A stretch of 64,000 bases of DNA from NCBI RefSeq assembly GCF_016808095.1, contig NC_068974.1:18104001-18168000 (forward strand), in the 5' to 3' direction. Positions within the stretch are counted from its first letter, which is position 1, and every line of letters begins with the position of its first letter. This stretch comes from Vigna angularis. Lineage: Eukaryota; Streptophyta; Magnoliopsida; Fabales; Fabaceae. A program made the translations under genes and the position numbers. Of the stretch, positions 29,766-41,332 are shown one piece after another. The notes under the pieces are model-generated. The model saw nothing but the letters and a program-made list of their open reading frames with translations, did not search any database and was not told the DNA's origin.

Positions 29766-31070
29766 TGATGGACAAATTTATGAGCACCAAAATATGATGT
29801 CACAAACTTGTTTTTCAATCGGCAAGTATGACCGAATCGTTCAAGTAATAAACTTGGTAAGACCAAGTATCGTTCTTCCCAAAGGACTCACGGCCTAGTT
29901 TAGTTATGTGATTTGTTGATTAGCTAAGACTTACAAACGAAATAATTGAGATCTTATATGCAAAAGACGAAATTTAAATATGTATGCATGAAGTTTTGAT
30001 CAATGGCAAAAAGCAAAAGATAAACACTTTCAATGAAATCTATGAATGAATATGTTGTTGGGGGTCAATTTCATCTCATCCACTCTCATACATTTTAGGA
30101 ATTCAACATTCAAATCATCATTGTTAATGCCACTCTCTAAAGTACCATTCTAGATGGCTTCTCCCTAATCACGAGTTCATACAATTCCTAGCATTCCTAA
30201 TGATTAGTTCATAAGTGCAGGAGCTTAACGACAACCAATATAATATTGGGAGAAATTCCCCAGATCTAGACTTCCCCGTACGTGCCCGTATCGACAAAAC
30301 CAATGATCATGCATTGAATGAGTTAAACTATGCAAGCATTAAGCAAAGAGGAAAAACCCTAACTAATGATGAAAGAAAGCATAAATCTTAGATTAAGATG
30401 CAAGCATAAATTCCATATATGAGAGCTTCAAGAGATTACATTGATTCCCCAACAAACATACAAGGTTTAGTTCACCATATTCATGGTGAACCTAGATGAA
30501 TTACAATGAAAGTATGAAAGAATAAACCCTAAAAAGGTGAAGAGGTAGCCTGAGCATCCAAGATCCTCCTTCAAAGGGGTGGAAGAGAGAGTGTTTGCCT
30601 CGTTTCTCCCAAAGATACCTAACCCTAGGAAACCCTAAGGCTTATATATCATTCGTAAATTACAAAATTTTAGGTCCAAGCCCATTAAAGTGCCGCTCAG
30701 CGGTAAACTACCGCTCAGCGGTAAGTGCGTCAGCTCGGTTCTTCCCCTCAGCGGCCATTTTGCCCCTCAGCGGTCCTCCCGTGAGCTTCTGAGTGCCGCT
30801 CAGCGGTAAACTGCCGCTGAGCGGTGCCTTCGGCTTCTCCTTTTGCACTCTTTGATTCCTTTTCTGATTCCCTCTCTCTCATTCTTCACTTCTTTCACTA
30901 AATTCACCTTAAAACCTGCACAAAAACACTGAAATCAAGCATAAACCTGTCCAGCTCTCTTATTTCTGAAAATATGGATAAAAGTATGATTTCAAGCTAG
31001 TTTCTAAGTCTAAAGGTTGCTTTTAGTATCAATTTTAAGCATGAAAATAACAGTTTTTCAACTGTTATCA
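29766..31070 (-). repeat. Athila-type LTR 3 (outer 5' LTR of the array)
   Basis: 1305 bp. Changes from LTRs 1 and 2 seen by eye are few (for example near 30608 and 30750). The TSD AGCAA follows at 31071-31075. The palindrome cluster is at 30692-30824 and the TATA-like box is near 30641-30650. Confidence 0.92.
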
Positions 31071-31075
31071 AGCAA

Positions 31076-31856
31076 CCGTGGTGTTTGCAGCATAAGGAGG
31101 TGGGTTTAAGTATGATCGATAATTAGGATCGGGAGCTCGTCCTCTCGACACAGGCATTACCGACGCAACATGTACCTACCCTTCTTTTTTATTCCCCTGA
31201 TTGAAGCTGGGCTTTTTGTAGTTTGTAGCTGCAGGTGGGCCATAGGCTATCTTCCCATTTTTCAATCCAATTTCTATCCTCTCACCAATGATGATGGTGT
31301 CAGCAAAATTGACAGATACATTCCCAACCATATGCTCATAAAATGACGGCTGGAGTGTATTTACGAACATCGACACCATCTCCTTATCAAACAACGGCGG
31401 CTCAACTTGCGCAGCCAACTCTCTCCATCGTTGGGCGTACTCTTTGAAAGTTTCATTGTCTTTTTTTGTCATATTCTGCAGCTGCAGACGGTCCGGAGCA
31501 ACATGAGTATTGTATACATATTGTTTCACGAAGGCGTCAGCTAGATCCGCCCAACAACGAATTCGGGATGGCTCCAAGTGGGTGTACCAATTCAATGCCA
31601 CCCCAGCCAAACTTTCCTGGAAAACGTGGACGAGTAGCTGCTCATCATGAGCATACGCAACCATCTTTCTGCAGTACATGGTCACATGGCTTTTAGGGCA
31701 AGTGTTACCCCTATATTTTTCAAACTCCGGCGCCTTGAACTTAGGCGGGATTTTCAAGCCCGGAACCAAACTCAATCTGGCCGCATCTCCAAACCCGTAG
31801 CTCTCAACTCCCTCAACAGCTCTCAACCTCGCCTCCAGACTTTCCAACCTACCCGT
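31076..31856 (-). pseudogene. Ogre gag core
   Basis: The minus strand codes LESLEARLRAVEGVESYGFG, then the Tat gag core: LKIPPKFKAPEFEKYRGNTC, AYAHDEQLLVHVFQESLAG, ALNWYTHLEPSRIRCWADL and ETFKEYAQRWRELAAQVEP. A TAG near 31176 ends the frame where relatives continue; coding resemblance persists beyond it toward the array. The upstream edge is cut at 31856 by the opposed-LTR block. Gag would form the particle shell. Confidence 0.82.
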
Positions 31857-33159
31857 TGATGGACAAATTTGTAAGCACCAAAATATGATGTCACAAACTT
31901 GTTTCACAATCGGCAAGTATGACCGAATCGTTCAAGTAATAAACTTGGTAAGACCAAGTATCGTTCTTCCCAAAGGACTCACGGCCTAGTTTAGTTGTGT
32001 GGTTTCTTGATTAACTAAGACTTACAAACGAAATATTTAGATTTTAATATGCAAGACGAAAAATAAACATGTATGCATGAATTGATCAATGGCAAAGACA
32101 AAAGATAAACACTTTCAATGAAATATATGGATGAATATGTTGTTGGGGGTCAATATCATCTCATCCACTCTCATACATTTTAGGAATTCAACATTCAAAT
32201 CATCATTGTTAATGCCACTCTCTAAAGTACCATTCTAGATGGCTTCTCCCTAATCAAATAGTTCATACAATTCCTAGCATTCCTAATGATTAGTTCATAA
32301 GTGCAGGAGCTTAACGACAACCAATATAACATTGGGAGAAATTCCCCGGATCTAGACTTCCCCGTACGTGTCCGTATCGACAAAACCAATAATCATGCAA
32401 TAGAATGAGTTAAACAATGCAAGCATTGAGCAAAGAGGAAAAACCCTAACTAATGATGAAAGAAAGCATAAGTCTTAGATTAAGATGCAAGCATAAATTC
32501 CATATATGAGAGCTTCAAGAGATTACATTGATTCCCCAACAAACATACAAGGTTTAGTTCACCATATTCATGGTGAACCTAGATGAATTACAATGAAAGT
32601 ATGAAAGAATAAACCCTAAAAAGGTGAAGAGGTAGCCTGAGCATCCAAGATCCTCCTTCAAAGGGGTGGAAGAGAGAGTGTTTGCCTCGTTTCTGCCAAA
32701 GATGTCTAACCCTAGGACGTGCAAGTCCTTATATACTATTCTAGAGTTACAAAAGATTACAAAAGCCCAAGCCCAAAAAGTGCCGCTCAGCGGTAAATAC
32801 CGCTCAGCGGTGACCTCGCTTCACTTTTCTTCCCCTCAGCGGCCAGTTTGCCCCTCAGCGGACCTCCCGTGACCTCCTGAGTGCCGCTCAGCGGTAAAAT
32901 GCCGCTGAGCGGTGCCTTCGACTTCTCTTTTTGCACTCTTTGCTTCCTTTTATGATTCCACTTCTCTCCTTCTTTCCTTCTTTCACTAAATTCACCTCAA
33001 AACCTGCACAAAAACACTCAAATCAAGCATAAACCTGTCCAGCTCTCTTATTTCTGAAAATATAGATAAAAGCATTGATTTCAAGCTAGTTTCTAAGTCT
33101 AAAGGTTGCTTTTAATATCAATTTTAAGCATGAAAATAACAGTTTTTCAACTGTTATCA
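31857..33159 (-). repeat. Athila-type LTR in the opposed block
   Basis: About 1303 bp, TGATGG to TATCA. Palindromes are at 32783-32912. It is closer by eye to the LTR at 59354 than to the array LTRs (shared AAAAGATTACAAAAGCCC in U3). Confidence 0.88.
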
Positions 33160-34079
33160 CAACCCCAAACTTAGAACTTTGCTTGTCCTCAAGCAAACAA
33201 AATGTAACTCCATCTCCAACCAATTCATATGATGGTTCACTCATTCAAAATCCTCTTTTCAAGATAAGTAATAACTTCACTCAAACTTAAGACCAAGAGT
33301 TCAATCATAATGTGCACATGCTTTAGTATTCACAAAGTAATTTAATTCCAACAAATGCTATTTTTCATGAATGATCAATCAATTAAGCATGGATGTTCAT
33401 GTGTTTATAAAATATTTCCTCACTAGGTAAAGTGTTTCACTCAACACACAAGTGTATAAGAGGTACAGTGTTTCGCTCATTCACTCCACTATCACAATGT
33501 CACATGAATCAACTTTGCCTTTCATTTTACCACAATCAAAAACATTCACAAGCATGCATCATCACAAGGACTTTTTAATGGCTTATAATGTGGCTGGGCT
33601 AACAAGAAATTTGGTTTTTCTGGATCACAAAATCCTTGAGTTAAGAGAATCATAACAACACAATCATCTTATTCATTCCCAACTTGCCTTTACATTTGCA
33701 TTGAGCTTTACTTCTTTTTCTTTTCTTTTCTTTTTCTTTTTCTTTGCATATTCTTACTTTTTATCGCTTAGCTCAATGCTTTTCCTTTTTCATGTTTCCC
33801 CAACAACCCTAAACTTGAACATTTAATAATACCATACAAAATCTTCTACTTAACTCAAGGTAAAGATTTTCAATCAAGGGTTTTCAGTGTATGTTCAAGG
33901 CTAAGGGTTCAAAGGATAGAACACAAAGTGTTCTCTTTTAGTGGGCTAATTTTATGAATTTGGCCAATAAAAAGGGTTCCAACAAATGGCCTTGATCACA
34001 TGATGCAAAACAAGCAATTGATTCAATCATAGAAAACCTGGGCAAAATCATTCATGCTTTCAAAGTATATCTTCCACTC

Positions 34080-34708
34080 ACTTAATCTAAGATTTATGCT
34101 TTCTTTCATCATTAGTTAGGGTTTTTCCTCTTTGCTTAATGCTTGCATAGTTTAACTCATTCAATGCATGATCATTGGTTTTGTCGATACGGGAACGTAC
34201 GGGGAAGTCTAGATCCGGGGAATTTCTCCCAATATTATATTGGTTGTCGTTAAGCTCCTGCACTTATGAACTAATCATTAGGAATGATAGGAATTGTATG
34301 AACTCGTGATTAGGGAGAAGCCATCTAGAATGGTACTTTAGAGAGTGGCATTAACAATGATGATTTGAATGTTGAATTCCTAAAATGTATGAGAGTGGAT
34401 GAGATGAAATTGACCCCCAACAACATATTTATTCATATATTTCATTGAAAGTGTTTATCTTTTGTCTTTGCCATTGATCAAACTTCATGCATACATGTTT
34501 ATTTTTTGTCTTGCATATTAAAATCCAAATATTTCGTCTTTAAGTCTTAGTTAATCAACAAATCACACAACTAAACTAGGCCGTGAGTCCTTTGGGAAGA
34601 ACGATACTTGGTCTTACCAAGTTTATTACTTGAACGATTCGGTCATACTTGCCGATTGAAAAACAAGTTTGTGACATCATATTTTGGTGCTTACAAATTT
34701 GTCCATCA
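34080..34708 (+). repeat. Athila LTR fragment, R-U5 part, inverted
   Basis: The plus strand reads TTAATCTAAGATTTATGC onward to TTTGTCCATCA, which is the 3' half of an LTR. Its U3 and the rest of that element are missing. Confidence 0.85.
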
Positions 34709-36627
34709 GGGCTATAAAAGTGGGTACTCGCTTCAGCTTCCGACACCATTCTGGGGATGTCTTCAATTGCCCCATTTGCCAAAGCAGCCAACTGAGAGAA
34801 GCTTTCCTTCCAATGATTTACAGCCGTTTCTTGCTCTGCGATGTGCTCTTTCATTCGCTTTATCAAGGCCTGATGCCTTTCTTCAAATTCCATCGACCTC
34901 CATCGCTCCTCCTGCTCCTCGATGTAATCCTTCATCTGCTTTAACATGGCTCGATACTCCCCTTCAGCCTCTGCCAGCTTCCAGCGCTCCTGATTCAACT
35001 TCGCTTCAAATGATGTAGCCATTTCCTTCATTTGATGCCCCGATTCTTGTACTTGGACTTGCGCTTCCCTTAGTCTTTTTAGGGCTTCCCTTTTATCCCT
35101 CTTGGCTTCTTCATAGAGTTGTTTCCACTGTCTGCCCTCTTCTAAAGCCACATTCTTCTCATTCACCCTCATGGATAACTCCTTACTTGCGGCCGCAAGA
35201 TCCTGTTTTACTCGGAATGTATAATCTCTCTCGGCCTTCTGGCTTTTGACAATGTTTTCATAAGCCCGTGACTTTTCTTCGTTATCATTCCTCATATCCA
35301 CAAAATCATTGCGAGCCTTCTGTAATTCATTTTCCAACCTAGCATTCCTCACCCTCAATTTCTCCACCTCAGCCTTCAGCTGTTTCACCTCTTCACTTTC
35401 TGGGGCTTGGGATGTTCCTTCACTCGCCGATTGATCATTGATGGGCTTGAAAGGCAACTTGACTTCTCTTACTCTCTCCAGAATCCAGGTATGATAACTA
35501 ACCCTGCTATTCGTCACTCCACTCCTAAGGTCCTTCTCTGCTCGCGCCACATTTTCCCAGGCACTTCTGACTCTCCTCAACATTTCAGTACAATGTCCGT
35601 CCTCATAGTAGATGAAGAAGGTTGTGAGATAATCTGGTGAAGGCGCTCCCTTTATAGGATATCCAAACTGTCTTTGGACCAAAATAGGGTTGTAGTTAAT
35701 ACAATACCTAGCGCCTATGAGAGGTATGTTAGGGAAGTTGCCACAATGTTGGATAGATGGTTTAGTCTCAAGCCAAGGAAGGCGCCATTTTACGTTTCCT
35801 TCTCTCAAACCGGCAAAGAAAAGAGCCCACCCATTACCTCCTTGATGCGACAGATTCTCAGGTGAACTTCTAACATCGATTACCCCCTTAAATACTCGTG
35901 CCGTCATCCATGCATATAACGCCGACAAACAACAAAGAATGCTCTTCCCTTTTCTCTCATGGAAAAAACTCATAGTCCCATACACATCTGCAAGGACTGC
36001 TGTTACGGGGTTTTCTGATCTCATCTTTTTTGCCACGAAGACATCAATAGCAGTGTAATCTACAAAGTCTTCCAGCTTGGGAAACAGGACAATGCCAAAC
36101 ACAGTGAGGGCTAGTACATCCATGAAGGTCTCCCATTCTTCCCTATCGCCCAGGTCGTGCAAATATTGTTCAAGGTATCCTTGTGTTAGCCCCCGCATTT
36201 GATGTCTCGTTATCAACCGGTTCTCCAATTCATTGGGCTGTAGTTTCATTATAGCAGCAAGGGTAGAAATAGAGGCATGATGCTCCAAGTGCTGATATGG
36301 CTTGGTACCCTCTAATGGCAAGCCCAAAATATGCTCAAATTCTTCTACAGTTGGCGCCAGCTGGAAGTCCTAGAAGGTGAAACATCTCAGTGGAGGATCA
36401 TAATACTGAGCTAGAGCTGTAATAGCGGGCAACTGTACTTTCACCTCCATTAAACTCAACAAATTCCCATATTTCCTCTCGAAGGCTTCTCTCTGTATGG
36501 TCTTGAGTCTTCGGCCAAAATTTATCAACCCGGTCAAATTTCCAACATGTGTCCTTAGGCTAGACTTCTTTCTTAAAATGGCGGAGTTGGTATGCAGTGT
36601 AGCATCAGATCTGGTGTCAACATCCAT
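34709..36627 (-). pseudogene. Ogre ORF1, N-terminal gag-like protein with long coiled coil
   Basis: The start is taken at 36627 (MDVDTRSDATLHTN). The first ~85 residues end in a TAG (36370-36372); the same frame continues for more than 500 further residues. The N-terminal ~300 residues (DVLALTVFGIVLFPKLEDFV, then AVLADVYGTMSFFHERKGKS) resemble the plant-mobile-domain-like region at the start of Ogre ORF1 proteins. From about residue 320 to 530 there is a long, charged heptad pattern (VEKLRVRNARLENELQKARN), a clear coiled coil. The opposed-LTR block truncates the C-terminus at 34708. The role of ORF1 in Ogre is not established. Confidence 0.78.
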
Positions 36628-37366
36628 CTCGTGTGAAGTCAAGTGTATACCTGTGATTTCCCCTAAAACCAACATGTTACTAAATGATGCATGAATATGA
36701 TGCATGATAATAAAACAACACGATGAATCAAATGCATGCATGGCATGAAAATTCAATAACATAATTTTCGAAAGAGAACGAACAGCGTGAGGATTACAAG
36801 AATACACGTTTCTCCCTTTGTGCCCTAATAAAGGTTCAATGGCTTGGATCCAAGGTCAAGTATATGCAATTTCACAAGGATGGTCTCTTGAACCTAGAGG
36901 TCAATGGTCACTAGAGCCATGGCCCCCTTCATAGCATCTCCACAACAGTCGAGTAATCAACTAGATGAGGAGACACAAGTGAAGAGAACAAACACTAGCT
37001 GGAGTTCTCACGATAGCCAGACAGGAAGTACATCCCAGAGTGACACCGCTACACAACTCCTCTAATTCTAAGTTACGCTCAGACCCGGGTATAGGGCCCC
37101 ACTCATGATATGCACAAAGTGTGTATGTGAAGGGAGAATGCAATGCATATCCAAACCCTCACCTGCAAAACAACCAGAAAAATTCCCAAGCAGATATAAA
37201 CATATTGTCTACCCTAGGGTTCAATATTCAACAGTTATTGCAGTTATTCCAAATATCAAGCATAGATAGAGAAAAGGGAAAGAAAAACACAAAGCAAAAC
37301 CACATCGAATTCGCGCATCTAATTAAATGGCTCGACTCTCTAGCAGTCCCTAGTGGAGTCGCCATC
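36628..37366 (-). other. Ogre leader and primer-binding site
   Basis: On the minus strand the primer site TGGCGACTCCACTAGGGA (37364-37347) starts two bases after the LTR edge. The following ~700 nt have no gene I can support. Confidence 0.75.
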
Positions 37367-40300
37367 TGTCGCAACCGGAATCGCGACGGGACGACGATCC
37401 AAAAAAAAAACGGGTTTTGGAAAGAGAGATTTGGAGTCGCCACCATAGTTTATTATGGAAAACTACGGAAAAATCGTAAAATAATAAGACACGGTCCGCG
37501 AAAACAAGATTCTGGGTTCGAGAGTCGGTTACGCATAGGGAAGGTGTTAGCACCCTACAACGCCTGCCCTAAAGCAGTACCTTTAACTAAATGCACGAAT
37601 ATGATGTGGTTTTCAAAATGTTTAACTATCCCCTAAAATAAAATTCTAAATAAACAAAATATATTTTTTAGTTTTTTTTGGGCCCGACAAGGATTGACCT
37701 TGCTCCTACGTATTCTCATTCAAAATGAGAAATCAGGGTTACGTAGTTCTTTTGAAACTGTTTGAGAAGTTTGTTTGGAAATTGTTCGAAAATTTGTTTT
37801 GAAATGATTTTGGATAATTTTGGATTTTTGGAAAGTGAACCTGACAAGGACTAGCCTTGCTCCTACGTATCTCCACTTTTGATGGAGAATCAAGGATCAC
37901 GTAGTTTTGGCTGCAAGTTTGCTTGTTCAAAATGGATGTTTTTAGTTTTTGAAGGTTTTTTTTTGTTTGGTATTTTTTTATAAAAAGAAAGAGGAGAGGT
38001 CTTTAGCACAAGGACGATGCGAGCGATCACACATGTGCTTAACCTTTAAAACATATTTTGTTATTTTAATTAAAGAAAGAAGAGAAGGTCTTAGCACAAG
38101 GACGATGCGTGCGATCACACATGTGCCTAAACCTTTAAAATATTTTTATTATTATATATTTTTTGTTAGAAAAGAAGAAGAAAAGGTTTTAGCACAAGGA
38201 CGATGCGTGCGATCACACATGTGCCTACACCTTTAAAATATTTTATTATTATTTTTTTTAGAAAAGAAGAAGAAAAGGTTTTAACACAAGGACGATGCGT
38301 GCGATCACACATGTGCCTAAACCTTTAAAATATTTTTTTGTAAATTTTATTTTTTATGTATTGTATATTTTAAGATAAGTAGATATTTAGAATAAATAAA
38401 TAAAATAAAAACAATAAAAACAAAACAACAATAAAAATAATAAAAAATCAAATAGAATGAGATAAATAAGGGAACAAAATAAATAAATAAAAAAAAGCAA
38501 ATAAATAAATAAGTAATAAAAATAAAACAAATAATAGGGGGTGCCTAAATAAGAAACTGGGGTGTCTAAACTATTTTTTTCTTTTGTAAATGAACTGGGC
38601 CAAAAACCCAAGCTGAAAGGGGGTGTGGAAGTGAGATACAGGGGCTGCGGGAGAAAAGGTTTTCAATTATTCTTGGGCTTGGCCTGGCACTAGCCCGGGG
38701 TGTATGGGGGTGCGCGGGTGGAGACAAGGGGTTGCGCGAAGGAAAAAAAGCTATTTTTTTTTTTACCAGGGCTCGACCCAGCATTGGCCCGGGGTGGCCT
38801 TTCTGACCTAGAATCCCCTAGGGGTTCAGCATTCCCCTTCCATTCCTCACCCACTCAGATCCAACACTCTCCCGTAAGCTCACTCCCTCCGATCACACAC
38901 TCTCCAGAGACCCAAGGGCTCTTACTCTCTGCGTAGGCTCACCACCTCTTCAGACGGAACCGGCCACCGTGCCACTGGCGAGAACACGCCTTGGCCTCGC
39001 CGGCAACAACTCGCGCCACCAGAACCACTGCAGACCGCAGCGTGCGCCAAGCTTTCCCCTCTCCTTCTCTTCTCTTCGAACGAGATTTCCTCCTCTCTCC
39101 GCGCCGTGCCTCTGCCGAGTCTGCCGTCGAAGCTGTGGCCTGAGACGCCGCCAGTTGCCTCCGCTGTTCGACCCTACTCGCGCCGGCGCAACTCCCAGCC
39201 ACCGTCGCCGATGTGCACCACTCCTCTCTCTCCCTTTTTCTATTGGGGCCGCGGTTGCACATTAAAAATATTTGGGGTTTCAGGATTTTTGATCTGATAC
39301 TGTGATGTGTTTATGGTTTCTTTTTTTTTTTTTTTTGTGTTGTGCGTATCTATTGCTTAGGGGTTCAAATCCTTTGCCGGTGATGATGATTGGAAATGAA
39401 GGGAGGCGTGAAGGCTTAGTCCCCTGGTCTGTGAAGATTGGGAGTGGAAGGAGAAGGTGACTGGAAGGTTGTTGGTAGTAGCCGTGAGTGTCAAGATATG
39501 GCCATGGGTGAATCTGGATGGTGAAGGGAGTATCTGACGAATGAATGGAGGCATCAATGGTGTTTTTTTTTAGCGACGATAAGTGCAGTGGATAATGGGT
39601 TATGTTTGTTGGGGTGTTGGACAGGGATGAAGATGATGGGAATGGAGAGAGCGGTTCATGATGCTCGGTGGCTATGAAACGGATTGACATCAAAGGGATT
39701 TTCAGAGCTCCAATGTGCAGGGGTGCTTAGGAAAAGGTGACGAAGGTTTTCGGTAAGAATGTAGAATGGAGAAAGGGGAAGACTCCTACCACAATACATA
39801 GTCAAGCAAAGCGACTTCAAGCATAAAATGAAATATAATGCATCAAGCTTACATGGCTATGTCCACACGAGTGAGCAAGGCATGCTTACCTCTTGGAGCT
39901 CTGCTTGTCTTTGTCAGCTTCGTCTCCGGTGATCTCTCCCCCCTTGGTTGGCGTTCTTTTTTTCTTCGTGAATCGTGGAAGCTCTCACAGAGACTAGATG
40001 ATGATCCAAGATGAATCTCAGAAGAAGCCGTATCCACTCCTTTCTTTTCTCTCCAAAAACCATAATCCTCTCTACTCTCCGTGCTTCTTTTTGTGCAATT
40101 CTCTGTGCCAAATTGTTTGTACTGATTTCGTACGCACCCAAAACGCGTCTGCCACCCTGCTCTCCTCCAAAACGTCTCTGCCACCACCTTGGCCCTCTGC
40201 AGAAACGGTTTCTGCCCCCTCTTCCCAGCACACACACGTACAGTGTTCCCTCCAAACCAAACATTCTTTTCTCCCTTTTCTCATATCTTTTTTTTCTTCT

Positions 40301-41061
40301 CTTTTTTTTTAACCGTATTAATTATATTAAACAAAATAAACTTTAAATAGGTAAAACTAAAGATGAAAATAAAATAAAAAAATAAAAATAAAATAATAAA
40401 AATGTAAGAAGAAATAAATATACATATATATAAATAACTAGGATAATACAAGAATAATAATAATAAATAATGAGGAAAGAAATAAATAAATAAATAACAA
40501 TAAATAAGTAAATAAAAGATAAAAAAACGAAAATAAAAGATAAAAATAAAAATAAAAAATAAAAAATAAAAATAACAAAATAAAAATAAAAATAAGTAAA
40601 CAATATAATAGACTACAGTAAAGCCAAAAGTCAATCCGGACGAAATTTGGTATTGACACCTTTTTCTACTTAAAGAACTACGCGATCCTTGATTGTCCAT
40701 CATAAATGGATATACGTAGGAGTAAGGTCAATCCTTGTTGGGTTCATAAAATAAAAAAATTATTTTTATTTCTTAATAGTTTCTATATTTTTTTAAGGGA
40801 AAATTAAACATTTATCAAAACCACGTCAACTTTATACATTTAATTAAAGGTACTGCTTTTAGGCAGGCGTAATAGGGTGCTAATACCTTCCTTACTCGTA
40901 ATCGATTCTCGAACCTAAAAATCTACTTTTCGTAGACCATGTCTTATTTTTTTGGTTTTCCATAGTTTTTCCATAATAAATTATGGTGGCGACTCCAAAA
41001 TCTTTTTCTGAAACTTGTTTGTTTTTCGGCTCGTCGTCCCGTCGCGATCCCGGTTGCGACA
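37367..41061 (-). repeat. Ogre 5' LTR, 3695 bp, with inverted terminal arms
   Basis: The ends are TGTCGC and GCGACA, and the primer site on the left side fixes the orientation as minus. The outer ~390 bp at each end (37367-37755 and about 40670-41061) are inverted copies of each other, roughly 80% alike by eye. The middle has a four-copy tandem repeat (37985-38330), G/C-rich DNA (38580-39250) and A/T-rich low-complexity DNA (38330-38530 and 40300-40620). Short ORFs in it look like chance. Confidence 0.8.
37985..38330. repeat. Tandem repeat in Ogre LTR, four copies of 87-99 bp
   Basis: GCACAAGGACGATGC and ATCACACATGTGC recur with starts near 38006, 38093, 38192 and 38283 (the last with A for G). 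A/T-rich spacers vary in length. Confidence 0.85.
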
Positions 41062-41332
41062 GGTCTCATGTTTGTGTGAGGTTCCCCCTAGTGGTTGAAA
41101 TTACCCTGGTGAATTTTAGTGTCCATATAATTGACTTCTTGTCCGAATTGCATCCTGCAAAATAAAACTCTAGAAAAAATTGTTAGCACAAAAATAAAAT
41201 AAAAAATAAAAGGTACAAAAACAAAATTAAATGAAATCAAATGAAATAAAATAAAATAAAGCCAAAATTAATTAAGAATCACACAAATAGAATAGTTTAA
41301 ATCGTGAGTCCCCGGCAACAGCGCCAAAAACT
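41062..41332 (-). pseudogene. Athila gag start, leader and primer site, cut by Ogre
   Basis: The minus strand has a decayed tRNA-Asp primer site TGGCGCTGTTGCCGGGGA (about 41325-41308), an A/T-rich leader and a gag start (MQDAIRTRSQ) near 41151. A gag-linker-like fragment (HQGNFNH) close to 41090-41062 suggests internal gag sequence is missing. This is the DNA into which Ogre inserted. Confidence 0.65.

Larger units (their letters stand above)
14366..31070 (-). mobile_element. Athila-type tandem retrotransposon array: three LTRs, two internal regions, no pol
   Basis: LTRs at 14366-15670, 22074-23378 and 29766-31070 are each 1305 bp and nearly identical. They enclose two internal regions with periods of 7708 and 7692 bp. 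One TSD, AGCAA, flanks the whole block (14361-14365 and 31071-31075), and no TSD flanks the middle LTR, so one insertion was later expanded, or a tandem was inserted whole. Each internal region carries a tRNA-Asp primer site, an intact gag-protease ORF and an intact env-like ORF. I see no reverse transcriptase, RNase H or integrase core. The units would need enzymes from a helper, for example a relative of the element at 59354. Confidence 0.9.
31857..34708 (-). mobile_element. Rearranged Athila block: opposed LTRs, no TSD
   Basis: Both outer edges are the same U5 end: TGATGGACAAATTTG at 31857 and its reverse complement ending at 34708. Left to right: a full minus-strand LTR (31857-33159), the 3' UTR of the same orientation (33160 to about 34067), then an abrupt change to the R-U5 part of a plus-strand LTR (about 34080-34708). 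Flanking bases differ (CCCGT and GGGCT), so this is not a simple insertion. Two opposed insertions joined by deletion is the simplest reading. Confidence 0.8.
1..41061 (-). mobile_element. Ogre/Tat-type Ty3 retrotransposon, 3' end beyond window, split by four insertions
   Basis: Read on the minus strand, the parts follow Tat/Ogre order: 5' LTR (37367-41061), primer site, ORF1 with a long coiled coil, gag, protease, G-patch segment, intron, reverse transcriptase, RNase H and the start of the integrase region at the left edge. Fragments on either side of each insertion continue the same protein. The 3' LTR lies outside the window, so its TSD cannot be checked; the bases right of the 5' LTR are GGTCT. 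The element is dead, with stops and frameshifts in gag, protease and RT-RNase H. It sits in an older Athila leader/gag (41062 onward). Lineage rests on the long LTR, the TGGCGACTCC primer site, the extra 5' ORF and the intron before RT. Confidence 0.85.

Noticed and set aside
38939..39297. Overlapping arginine/proline-rich ORFs on both strands in the Ogre LTR
   Set aside because: They lie in G/C-rich LTR DNA, overlap in several frames and have no recognisable domain.
40281..40703. Phe/Tyr/Ile-rich ORFs that look like membrane proteins
   Set aside because: They are translations of A/T low-complexity DNA within the LTR. The same applies to 48445-48711 and 54113-54295.
37367..41061. Mutator-like DNA transposon with ~390-bp terminal inverted repeats
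   Set aside because: The left edge is followed by a tRNA-type primer site and Ogre ORF1 on the same strand, the ends are TG/CA, and no 9-bp duplication is visible. An LTR with inverted arms fits better.
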